Assembly (NCBI RefSeq): GCF_015057185.1
Contig: NZ_SVEV01000005.1
Span: 1 to 64,000, forward strand
DNA from: Pseudobutyrivibrio sp.
GTDB taxonomy: Bacteria; Bacillota; Clostridia; Lachnospirales; Lachnospiraceae
Length of the DNA stretch: 64,000 bases
Reading direction: 5' to 3'
The number at the start of each line of letters is the position of its first letter. The first letter of the stretch is position 1. Under the pieces are notes generated by a model. It was not told where the DNA came from. It did no database searches and saw nothing but the letters and a program-made list of their open reading frames with translations. Both the position numbers and the translations under genes were made by a program. Positions 23,877-32,273 of the stretch are shown here, in pieces.

Positions 23877-24839
23877 CTACCAACTGCGTTTTTCAAGCCG
23901 CAAACGCTCATGCTCGATTTCTAACATCAGCTCTTTTGCTGGAGCTGGCGCTGTGTTTTCATCATATAGCAAATCAATAAGCTGATTTTGTTTCTCTATC
24001 AAATTGCTTTTTATAAAGCTTGTTGGCTCTAATGTCTCCATTAGCTGCACTTTTCCAGCTTTTATGCTTGCACCCAACTCAGCCTTATTCTTTTCATACT
24101 GTTGGTTCAGCTCGTCTAGACGTTTTTCAGCCTCTATGCGCAAATTCTCTGTTTCCAAACGGATTTCTTCCATTCGGGCTTTAACCTTTTCAGTACGATA
24201 GATTACGTCAGGATATGCATTGGCAAATCTTCGATAAAAAATAGATTTGTTGCTCAATAATAATTTGACATCCTTGCTTATAGCTTCTGTGTTATCAGCG
24301 TCACTGGATTCAACTCCGATTTTCACAAGCTTTAATACAAAATGAGAGACACTATAGTCAGCAACAAAAATAACCGAAAGACAACTGGCAATAATTTCCC
24401 TGCTTACGATACTTAGATTTTCAAAAAAAACATATAAAAGTGGATTAACAATATGTATAATTGCCACACCACCTATTCCAAACAATACCAAGTTTCCAAT
24501 CCACACTCTGCCATTTAAATTCATTGGCTTTTGACTATAGTCCCACCATCTGGCATGGAATCTTTTCTCCATAAAATAGCTGGCCAGGTACTCAATCAAT
24601 CCACATACAATCATGGATATAGCAAAGGTTGTTCCTATGCCTTTCTCCACTGGTGTGAGCCCTGCCACCGTGAGAGTTATCAGTGCAGCTCCTGAACCAT
24701 ATATTGGAAGCCATGGTCCAATCAGAAAGCCTCGATTTATAAAACGACCAAACTGACGATATTTCAGAGTAATTTCAATACACCATCCCACAAAAGAAAA
24801 TATGAAGAATAACAATATCAGATTTATAGCGAAATCCAT
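23877..24839 (-). CDS. PF06541 putative ABC-transporter type IV membrane protein
   Basis: 320 residues. Five or six membrane segments fill residues 1-180, including the family motifs FSFVGWCIEITLKYRQFGRF, NRGFLIGPWLPIYGSGA and YSQKPMNLNGRV. A long cytoplasmic coiled coil follows (about 215-320). The family is annotated as putative ABC transporter permease without proven substrate. Its 3' end is duplicated at 22259-22420. It lies 40 bp downstream of the GH127 gene. Confidence 0.85.
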   Translation of the reverse strand: MDFAINLILLFFIFSFVGWCIEITLKYRQFGRFINRGFLIGPWLPIYGSGAALITLTVAGLTPVEKGIGTTFAISMIVCGLIEYLASYFMEKRFHARWWDYSQKPMNLNGRVWIGNLVLFGIGGVAIIHIVNPLLYVFFENLSIVSREIIASCLSVIFVADYSVSHFVLKLVKIGVESSDADNTEAISKDVKLLLSNKSIFYRRFANAYPDVIYRTEKVKARMEEIRLETENLRIEAEKRLDELNQQYEKNKAELGASIKAGKVQLMETLEPTSFIKSNLIEKQNQLIDLLYDENTAPAPAKELMLEIEHERLRLEKRSW

Positions 24840-24878
24840 ATATCTCCTCCCAGGTCAACCTTGATTGTTTTCATACTA

Positions 24879-26828
24879 TTACTCTCTTACCCACACTTCC
24901 ATTTCATTTTCTCCACGATTTGCCCATGCATAATATGGAATAAATGTAAGCGTTGCATTCTCCTCTGTAGGTCTACTATTTGTATAAAGCTCAGTTGACG
25001 TAGAAAGCTCCACTCTTTTTCCCTTTGCCTTAATAACTCCTACTCCATTTAATAAACCTGCTTTGTACTCATATTCAAAGGTGGAATCCTCTGGCAAACG
25101 CAATCCATTTATTTCGGTTCCATTATCAACACCTTCCAAACAGTAAACGAAAGGCCCTCTAGAGATAGCCACTTTTCCAATATCCTCTGATACTAGAGGA
25201 TTGCAATAATTTCTCTTTATCTCCATAGGAAATGTCAATTCTATTTCCATTGAGCCACCAGCTGTCACATCCACGTAATGATAGCCATCTTCTTTTGAAA
25301 TCTCAGCAGCTTTTCCATCGATCTTTAATGTTGCATTTGCTGTCCAGGCTGGGATTCTGATTCCAATCCTTACCACAGACTTAGTTTTATTATTAATGAC
25401 AACCCCATCCTTTTCATCCCAAGGATACCCTGTTGCCTGCTTTATCGTCACGGTGCCATCTTTATATTCAAAAGTAGACTCAGAATCAATATACTGGTTA
25501 ATCAAAATAGCATCATCAGATATCGTATATACGTAATCATCCAAGGATGTTATCATTCGCGCCAAATTAGGTGGACAGCATGCACAGCCAAGCCATGATG
25601 GGCGTACAGGCTTTACGTGACTCTTCCCTGGATCCTTTAAAGATTTAGCAGGATTTACCTCTAACGGATTTACGTAGAAAAAATGCTTGCCATCCAATGC
25701 CATTCCTGCCAATGCGCAGTTGTAAAGAGTACGCTCCATTACCTCTGCATACTCAGCCTTAGGCTCGATTCTAAGCATCTGTCTTGCAAAAAATATTAGA
25801 CCGATTGCAGCGCAAGTTTCGCAGTACATTGTGTCGTTTGGCAAATCGTAATCCAGAGTAAATGATTCGCCGTGGAACGTAGAACCACTCCCTCCGGTAA
25901 TAAACATTCTTCTAGATGTAATATTATCCCAAAGCTTTTTACATGCGCCGTATATCTCTGCATCGCCTGTTGTAGCTGCCAAATCTGCCAGCGCTGTGCA
26001 CATATATACCACACGAACTGCATGGCCTTCTGCTGTATCCTGCTCCAATATAGGCTTATGATTCTGAAAATATGTATCTGCTGCTTTTTCAATTCCATTT
26101 AAAGCATTTGGGCCTTGGTATTTCTCAGCCTGTTCTCTAAAGAAATTTGGATGCTTTCCTCTTTCCATCAGAAAATATTTTGCAAGCTTTAAATATCTAT
26201 TTTCTCCTGTCACATGAAAAAGCCTGAGAAGTCCAATTTCTATTTCCTCATGTCCATCATAGCCATGGATTTTTCCATCCTCAGGGCCAAAATTGTCATC
26301 GATATTGTCTGCTGCCTTTTTTGCTACGGTCAGCACCTTCTCATTTCCTGTGGCAGCGTAATATGCCACGGCAGCCTCAATGAAATGTCCCATGCAATAC
26401 AGCTCGTGACTACCGGCCAGGCTCTGATATCTATACTGGATTCCGAGAATCGAATAGAAAGTATCCAAATATCCATCCTCTTCCTGGGCATCAGCAATCA
26501 AATCTATTACCTCAAGCGCCTTCTTTTCTAGCTCAGGGTCCATCTTTTCCCTAAGAGAATACGCCACTGCCTCTAGCCATTTATAAACATCACTATCCTG
26601 AAATGTCCAGCCATAGTGAGTGCCCTGGGTTCTACCCGCAGCGACCTTAAAATTCTCGATTGCATGGCTTTTCTCGCTTGGAATTCCATCATCGTTCAAA
26701 CGCTCTTTTTCGATTTTAATCCCAGCAATATCATTTAATACATTCCACTGAAACGGAATCATTTCTGTGCGAACCAGATTTCTGTATCTTCCCCAAAATT
26801 CTGACGTAATCTTTACATTATTCCCCAT
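24879..26828 (-). CDS. GH127 beta-L-arabinofuranosidase
   Basis: 649 residues, full length for GH127 (formerly DUF1680). The zinc/cysteine site is complete: CETCAAIG (E-x-C) and WLGCACCPPNLARM (C-x-C-C, with the nucleophilic cysteine). No signal peptide, so it acts in the cytosol on imported arabinose oligomers of plant cell wall or glycoproteins. AAGGAG precedes the start. The substrate is inferred from the family. Confidence 0.9.
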   Translation of the reverse strand: MGNNVKITSEFWGRYRNLVRTEMIPFQWNVLNDIAGIKIEKERLNDDGIPSEKSHAIENFKVAAGRTQGTHYGWTFQDSDVYKWLEAVAYSLREKMDPELEKKALEVIDLIADAQEEDGYLDTFYSILGIQYRYQSLAGSHELYCMGHFIEAAVAYYAATGNEKVLTVAKKAADNIDDNFGPEDGKIHGYDGHEEIEIGLLRLFHVTGENRYLKLAKYFLMERGKHPNFFREQAEKYQGPNALNGIEKAADTYFQNHKPILEQDTAEGHAVRVVYMCTALADLAATTGDAEIYGACKKLWDNITSRRMFITGGSGSTFHGESFTLDYDLPNDTMYCETCAAIGLIFFARQMLRIEPKAEYAEVMERTLYNCALAGMALDGKHFFYVNPLEVNPAKSLKDPGKSHVKPVRPSWLGCACCPPNLARMITSLDDYVYTISDDAILINQYIDSESTFEYKDGTVTIKQATGYPWDEKDGVVINNKTKSVVRIGIRIPAWTANATLKIDGKAAEISKEDGYHYVDVTAGGSMEIELTFPMEIKRNYCNPLVSEDIGKVAISRGPFVYCLEGVDNGTEINGLRLPEDSTFEYEYKAGLLNGVGVIKAKGKRVELSTSTELYTNSRPTEENATLTFIPYYAWANRGENEMEVWVRE

Positions 26829-26900
26829 TTTGTCTTCTCCTTATATCGTAATAAATATAAGTTTATCACATTGCTTGGAAAAAGATACCGTATTTAAAAA

Positions 26901-26928
26901 AACAAGCGAGACCTCAGCCTCGCTTGTT
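26901..26928 (-). terminator. Terminator of the esterase lipoprotein gene
   Basis: AACAAGCGAG pairs with CTCGCTTGTT (8-nt loop), and T7 follows on the minus strand. Confidence 0.9.
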
Positions 26929-26963
26929 ACTAACCCACATATTGTGGACAGTTATTAAACTAT

Positions 26964-29234
26964 TTAGTTTCCTGAATTAAAAAGCTCTGATAAAACATCT
27001 GCATGTTCTTCTAATACTTCTAAGAGCTTTTCGCTCCAGTGACGTGCATCAGAATCGCTGTCGCCGAATACATAGTCTTCCTGACCATAATCCATAACGT
27101 CAAATCCAGGTATAGTCTTGCTTGCGCCATTTGTTCTGTAGCTTACTGCATCTGCGAGACTAAATGAAACTGATGAGATGTCGCTGTAATCAACCCAGCT
27201 AGAAAGATCTGTTCCAGTTGCCTCTGTTGCATCTCCATTTTCAGTCTGTGTCTCTGCCTCAGCCTTCTCGATAGATACTGCACCATCTACGTATTCACCG
27301 TACATCTTGTCTACGTAGTATGAAAGGCTATCTCCAAGGATTTCTGATGGAACGTGTCCACCATCCCACTGCCAATCGATTGTTGCATCGATGCCTGCAG
27401 AAAGCATTGCAATCTGTAAGTTCAGTGAATTGAACATTGAGATATCACCTTCAGCTGCGCCGCAAAGGATTCTTACCCATGTAGCATCATCAGTGTCCTC
27501 ATCACCAATATAATTAAGTGGATTATAAAGATCTACAATGTTGTTTCCATACTCGTCACCTGCCTGGATTTCAGCAATATCATTCTGATAAGCCTCAAGC
27601 ATTTCCTCGTATGTGCTATAGTTTGCAGAATCAGTTGTTGTACCAGCTGACTGAGTAGTTCCCTCATCAGGTGTACCAACATCCATTGTGTCACCAGCAG
27701 AGTTTGCTGCTACGTCATCATTTGCAAAGCTTCTATCATCTGTCTCTTCTGTGTCAGCACTAGCCTCAGCTGGAGCTTCTCCTGTTGGTGCCTCACCTGT
27801 TGGGCCACCTTCCATATTTCCACCAGGGCCTGCTCCATCAGGTGCTCCGCCGCCAGGGCCACCCATCATACCATCACTTGAAGAACTCTTAGCATATCTA
27901 CCCTCGATAAATGCCTCAGCCTTGTCCTCAGATGTCATGCTAGCAACCTCTTCATCAGAAAGAGCATTGCCATCCTCATCAAACCATGTCCAGCCCTCTG
28001 CATAATCTAAGTTGTCCAAATACCACTGTAGATTTGATACAAATTCTGCCAAGTAGAAATCAACATATGTTCCACCATAACCGTTTGTATCAGCGTACTT
28101 GTCCTCATCATATTCGATGGAAAGTGCGATTGTGTCTGTTGTATCTCCGTCACCATTTATATCAAGCTCTACATCTGCTTCATTTACTGAGAGATTCTGC
28201 TCGTTGATATATTCCATGTACTCTTCTGAAAGATACTCTGCCAACTGCTCCTTGAACTCTGTGCCGAAATCGTAATCATTGTCCATGTAATACTCAAAAG
28301 CAAGAGCCATATCAGCTTCGTATAAAGATGTAATTGCTGAGTATGCCATACAACCCCAAACGCCATCAGAAATCTCGTATGTTGTTCCATCGATTGTTAC
28401 TGATGTTGAGTATGAGCCATCCTCATTCTGATATACACCTACTGCACCAGCCTCGATTTCATAATCGTAGAAATCTGAATTGTTACCTGTTGCTGCAACC
28501 ATTGTGGCATGAGCTCCACCGCCGGAACCACCTGTTGATACGAAGTAATCTGTATTTCCTGGAAGATTTCCAAGGAGAATATTGTATTTTACAAATCTAA
28601 TAGCATTCTTCTGATCTACCAAGCAGCTTGGAGCATCGCCTGTATAATACTCATTTCCATCCTCATCTGTTGCTGTATCGTTCTTTCCTCTATTACCGCA
28701 AGACATATTGATATAGCCCTCAGACGCATATGTTGTAGATGCCTCTGTATTTGTTGATGAGCTGTAGCCTGCAGCACCTGTATTTACGATAACTGGAGCA
28801 GTTGCCGCTGTGTAAACCTGACCGTTTGAGCTAATAATTTCTGCTTCATAATCGATTACAAGCGAACCATGAACTGCCTCTGTATAATCTGCAGAAGTAA
28901 CATCTGCCTGACCATCACCATCTGTATCAATACCAGTTACATAAGCTCCTGGAACACAAACAGAAACGCCCTGCTCATCTTCTATTTCAGGATAAGCAAC
29001 TGCAGATACGATTGACATTGTCCATGCATCTGCGTCAGCATCGTAACTCCATGTAACCTCTTCATTATTTGCAAGGTTAAGAGTTTCCTCTATATAGGCT
29101 TGCTCCTCGCTTACCTCTGTTGTTGCTGATGCCTCTGTAGTGGTTTCAGAACTTGTATCTGTCGCTGTACCACAAGCCACCATACTAGTAGCAAGCGCCG
29201 CAACCATCAATAAAGAAACTAATCTCTTTTTCAT
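26964..29234 (-). CDS. Tannase-like esterase lipoprotein
   Basis: 756 residues. Signal peptide with cysteine at 21 (ATSMVACG), then a Thr/Ser/Glu-rich spacer. The alpha/beta-hydrolase core shows the tannase-family pattern: INMSCGNRGK (about 175-184), LVDQKNAIRFVKYN, nucleophile S237 in STGGSGGGAH, and a late IDWQWDGGHVPSE with Asp and His. About residues 475-515 are a Gly/Pro-rich low-complexity insert. Probably surface-exposed and acts on galloyl, feruloyl or similar esters of plant material. The family match is by motif; the substrate is not proven. It is divergent from a two-component system. Confidence 0.75.
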   Translation of the reverse strand: MKKRLVSLLMVAALATSMVACGTATDTSSETTTEASATTEVSEEQAYIEETLNLANNEEVTWSYDADADAWTMSIVSAVAYPEIEDEQGVSVCVPGAYVTGIDTDGDGQADVTSADYTEAVHGSLVIDYEAEIISSNGQVYTAATAPVIVNTGAAGYSSSTNTEASTTYASEGYINMSCGNRGKNDTATDEDGNEYYTGDAPSCLVDQKNAIRFVKYNILLGNLPGNTDYFVSTGGSGGGAHATMVAATGNNSDFYDYEIEAGAVGVYQNEDGSYSTSVTIDGTTYEISDGVWGCMAYSAITSLYEADMALAFEYYMDNDYDFGTEFKEQLAEYLSEEYMEYINEQNLSVNEADVELDINGDGDTTDTIALSIEYDEDKYADTNGYGGTYVDFYLAEFVSNLQWYLDNLDYAEGWTWFDEDGNALSDEEVASMTSEDKAEAFIEGRYAKSSSSDGMMGGPGGGAPDGAGPGGNMEGGPTGEAPTGEAPAEASADTEETDDRSFANDDVAANSAGDTMDVGTPDEGTTQSAGTTTDSANYSTYEEMLEAYQNDIAEIQAGDEYGNNIVDLYNPLNYIGDEDTDDATWVRILCGAAEGDISMFNSLNLQIAMLSAGIDATIDWQWDGGHVPSEILGDSLSYYVDKMYGEYVDGAVSIEKAEAETQTENGDATEATGTDLSSWVDYSDISSVSFSLADAVSYRTNGASKTIPGFDVMDYGQEDYVFGDSDSDARHWSEKLLEVLEEHADVLSELFNSGN

Positions 29235-29294
29235 TAAAAGCCTCCTTCAATTTGCTTTTGTTTTCAGATCGTGATTGTAATTTAGACCTCGAAC

Positions 29295-29358
29295 CTTGAA
29301 GAAAGCTTGAAATAATGTGAAGATTATTTGAACATTGATTTTTCAAGGTTTCTTCAAG
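29295..29358. promoter_or_regulatory. Tandem half-sites between esterase and two-component genes
   Basis: CTTGAA occurs at 29295 and 29306, and its complement TTCAAG at 29342 and 29353. Each pair has 11-bp periodicity and the pairs face each other. This is the arrangement of OmpR-family operators. A TATAAT (29380-29385) for the regulator gene lies just beyond. Confidence 0.6.
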
Positions 29359-29414
29359 CATTAACATTTAAAATTGCACTATAATAATTACGTAGTAAAT
29401 TATGAGGTGTAAAA

Positions 29415-30089
29415 ATGAAAATTCTATTAATAGAAGATGAAAAGAGAATGTCTGCGGCAGTATCTGAGCTGCTGCGACAAGAAGGATACTCAGTTGACGT
29501 GGCTGATGAAGGCCTCGGTGGCTATGACGCTATTCTTAAAAATTCTTACGATGCAGTAATCTGCGACGTTATGCTTCCTGGCATGAACGGCTTTGAGATT
29601 GTATCTGCGGCACGAGCCGAAGGAGTTTCCTCTCCTATTATCATGCTCACCGCCAAAAGCGATATCACTGACAAGGTTACAGGACTAGATTGCGGCGCCG
29701 ACGACTATTTAACAAAACCATTTCAAATAGAAGAACTACTAGCTAGGCTTCGTGCATTGATTCGTCGAAACGCCAAGGAAACCGATGGCTTATTGACTGC
29801 CTTTGATTTAAATTTAAACACCAAATCCTTGAACCTGATTTGCACCTCCACTAATAAGGAAATACGCCTTCCTGAAAAGGAATTTAAAATAATGGAATAT
29901 CTCATTTCCAACAAAGGCCAAATCGTTTCCAAGGAGCAGCTTGCCCTAAAGGTCTGGGGCTACAACAATGAGGCGGAATACAATAATGTAGAAGTCTACA
30001 TATCATTCACCAGAAAGAAACTAAAATTCCTTGGCGCAAAAACAGAAATCAAATCTATCCGAGGCATGGGATACGAACTGCGAGGTTAA
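29415..30089 (+). CDS. OmpR/PhoB-family response regulator
   Basis: 224 residues. Receiver domain with the acidic pair E7-D8, phospho-acceptor D51 (CDVMLPGMNG), T79 and K101 (TKPF). C-terminal winged helix ends KIEIKSIRGMGYELRG-like, as in PhoB/OmpR. Two bp separate it from the kinase gene. The divergent tandem repeats at 29295-29358 are its probable targets, which would link it to the esterase gene. Confidence 0.93.
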   Translation: MKILLIEDEKRMSAAVSELLRQEGYSVDVADEGLGGYDAILKNSYDAVICDVMLPGMNGFEIVSAARAEGVSSPIIMLTAKSDITDKVTGLDCGADDYLTKPFQIEELLARLRALIRRNAKETDGLLTAFDLNLNTKSLNLICTSTNKEIRLPEKEFKIMEYLISNKGQIVSKEQLALKVWGYNNEAEYNNVEVYISFTRKKLKFLGAKTEIKSIRGMGYELRG

Positions 30090-30091
30090 AT

Positions 30092-31324
30092 ATGAAATCA
30101 AAGTCTAGACTCCGTTTAATAGTCATAATAATGATGTTTTTGGTAGCAATCATGTTTGCTACCCTTGCAATCATATACGGCACCACCAAAATCCAAACTA
30201 CAAAAGAAAGCAAAGAAATGCTTCAGATTTTTGCTGATTCCTACGATATAAACGGATTTCCTGACTCATCTCAGCTGGCACCTTTAAATTTAGGCGAAGC
30301 ACCTATCACAACTCCAAGCACTTCATTTCACAATTTTCAGGTGTCCACCTTTTATGCAGTAGCCTTTGATCTAGATGGCAATCCCATTGATATTTTAAAC
30401 GATGCCCCATCTGGTTTTTCTGACGAGGAATTAACTGCCTACGCCAAAAATCTATTAGATTCTGGCCAAACCTATGGCGAAGGCGAAACCGTCACATACC
30501 TAATCACTCAGGGCGATGACTACATTTTGGTCACCATGATGGACACTGTCCTTATGGATTTAACCATCTCCTACCTAATAAAAAACATGGTAGTTTTCGG
30601 CTTAGTTTCGATTGTCATCCTATCTATTCTTGCATTTATCCTGTCTGGATGGGTAATGAAGCCAATAGAAACAGCCTATGAAAAACAGAAACAATTTATT
30701 TCTGATGCGGGCCATGAATTGAAAACCCCTATTTCTACTATCAGCGCCAACGCGGAGCTCCTTAGCAGAGATATGCAAAGCAATCCTTGGCTTGAGAATA
30801 TAAAATATGAAAACGAAAGAATGTCTACCATCGTTCACCAGCTACTGGATTTGGCACGTCTCGAAAACATAAAACCAGTAATGAGTGAGGTAAACCTTAG
30901 TGAATTAGCCCTTGCTAATATTATGCCCTTTGAAGCCACAGCCTACGAGCGCGGCTTAGAATTAAACTATGAAATCGACGATAACATCATGAAAACCTGC
31001 GACAGCTCAAATATAGAAAAACTGGTTTCTATACTAACTGACAACGCAATCAGCCACTGCACCTCCGGCGGCAGCATACTTATTTCGTTATCCGAAGACA
31101 GCGGAAAAGTCCTTTTGACTGCCTCAAATACCGGTGAAGAGATTCCAGTGAATGAGCGAGAAATGATTTTTGAACGATTCTACAAGTCAGATCAATCTAG
31201 AGCTGAAAACCACGGTCACTACGGCCTCGACCTTTCCATTGCCAAAGCCATTGTAACCGAACATAGTGGCAAAATCTGGGTGGATTGTAATGCGGGAAAC
31301 GTAATATTCTCAGCCAAGTTTTAA
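30092..31324 (+). CDS. Membrane sensor histidine kinase
   Basis: 410 residues. Two membrane segments (about 10-30 and 160-190) enclose a 125-residue extracytoplasmic sensor. DHp domain has AGHELKTPISTISANAELL with the phospho-histidine. The N box is weak (TDNAISHC), the G box is LDLSIAKAIV. Partner of the preceding regulator. The signal is unknown; the adjacent esterase suggests a plant-polymer or phenolic cue. Confidence 0.92.
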   Translation: MKSKSRLRLIVIIMMFLVAIMFATLAIIYGTTKIQTTKESKEMLQIFADSYDINGFPDSSQLAPLNLGEAPITTPSTSFHNFQVSTFYAVAFDLDGNPIDILNDAPSGFSDEELTAYAKNLLDSGQTYGEGETVTYLITQGDDYILVTMMDTVLMDLTISYLIKNMVVFGLVSIVILSILAFILSGWVMKPIETAYEKQKQFISDAGHELKTPISTISANAELLSRDMQSNPWLENIKYENERMSTIVHQLLDLARLENIKPVMSEVNLSELALANIMPFEATAYERGLELNYEIDDNIMKTCDSSNIEKLVSILTDNAISHCTSGGSILISLSEDSGKVLLTASNTGEEIPVNEREMIFERFYKSDQSRAENHGHYGLDLSIAKAIVTEHSGKIWVDCNAGNVIFSAKF

Positions 31325-31347
31325 CTGCTGACATTACTCATACTGTC

Positions 31348-31974
31348 TTAATCCTTGAGACCATATTTCTCTAGATCTACTTTTCCACCTATCACTTCTA
31401 TTCCATCAGCCTCCAGCAGTTCCTTCTGAGCCCAGGCTCCGCCGAATACATACTCACCTGCCAGCTCGCCCTTGGAATTTACCACTCGATAGCATGGAAT
31501 GTTTTCAAAATCTGGGTTTTTATGAAGGGCATTTCCAACAGCACGGCTCATTTTAGGATTGCCTGCCATAGCAGCCACTTGACCATAGGTTGCCACCTTG
31601 CCCTGTGGAATGCGTTTCACTGCTTCGTATATACGTTTTGTAGGTGAGTCTGTCACTAAATCATAGCTTTCTGCAATCATACGCTTCACATCATCATCTG
31701 GAATGCTGCCGTCCAAAATCACAGTGTTCCAATGCTCCTTATTCTGATGATAGCCAGGAATAACGGATTTATAGGTACGTCTCCAGAAATCCCGCCATTC
31801 TGGATCGCATTTCAGATTTAGACAAATCTGTCCATCCTTCTCATAGGACCACAAAAAAGCCTTTTTGCTGGGCTTCACTCTAATGAGTTGCCAATTCGGA
31901 TCATGAAATGGAGCCTCCTGATATGTATATGGAAATGCCAGACCGTAGTTTAATGCTTCTTCTCTTGTTTTCAT
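31348..31974 (-). CDS. MmcQ/YjbR domain fused to MGMT-type alkyltransferase domain
   Basis: 208 residues. Residues 1-110 are an MmcQ/YjbR-like domain (LNYGLAFPYTYQEAPFHD, then WNTVILDG). Residues 115-205 are the DNA-binding and active-site part of an O6-alkylguanine alkyltransferase: RIPQGKVATYGQVAAMAG, RAVGNALHKNP, IPCYRVV. The acceptor cysteine is kept but the usual PCHRV histidine is tyrosine. Possible DNA repair function with altered chemistry. Convergent with the kinase gene. Confidence 0.82.
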   Translation of the reverse strand: MKTREEALNYGLAFPYTYQEAPFHDPNWQLIRVKPSKKAFLWSYEKDGQICLNLKCDPEWRDFWRRTYKSVIPGYHQNKEHWNTVILDGSIPDDDVKRMIAESYDLVTDSPTKRIYEAVKRIPQGKVATYGQVAAMAGNPKMSRAVGNALHKNPDFENIPCYRVVNSKGELAGEYVFGGAWAQKELLEADGIEVIGGKVDLEKYGLKD

Positions 31975-32007
31975 TTGTATCTCCCCCCATTACATCTTTT
32001 TTTCCCG

Positions 32008-32094
32008 CTAGTTTTCAAACAACCATTCCATTACAGATATACATCTATATGCATAGTCAAATGATGCCATGTGATATTGTACACTTTCCATCAT
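32008..32094 (-). CDS. Possible 28-residue small protein
   Basis: MMESVQYHMASFDYAYRC and ISVMEWLFEN are preceded by GGTGGAG with 8-nt spacing. A TTGCGC/TATACT promoter-like pair lies upstream (about 32,187-32,213). The frame stays open to 32196. Nothing else is seen between 31,975 and 32,273. Weak evidence. Confidence 0.3.
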   Translation of the reverse strand: MMESVQYHMASFDYAYRCISVMEWLFEN

Positions 32095-32273
32095 GGAATT
32101 ATCTCCACCATCGGTAGAGCTGTTAGGACCTGCAAAAGAAGTTTCACTACTAGCTTCTATTGTACCTGATTTCCATGATATAAAGTAGTATAACATTTCA
32201 CCATTTTGCGCAATTTAGCGTTTAAAGTTATAATAAATAACGGATGCAGTTAACAAACCATGAGGATGTATAT

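Noticed and set aside
26214-26531. Antisense ORFs inside GH127 and other large genes
   Set aside because: They are shadow frames without ribosome sites opposite well-supported genes.
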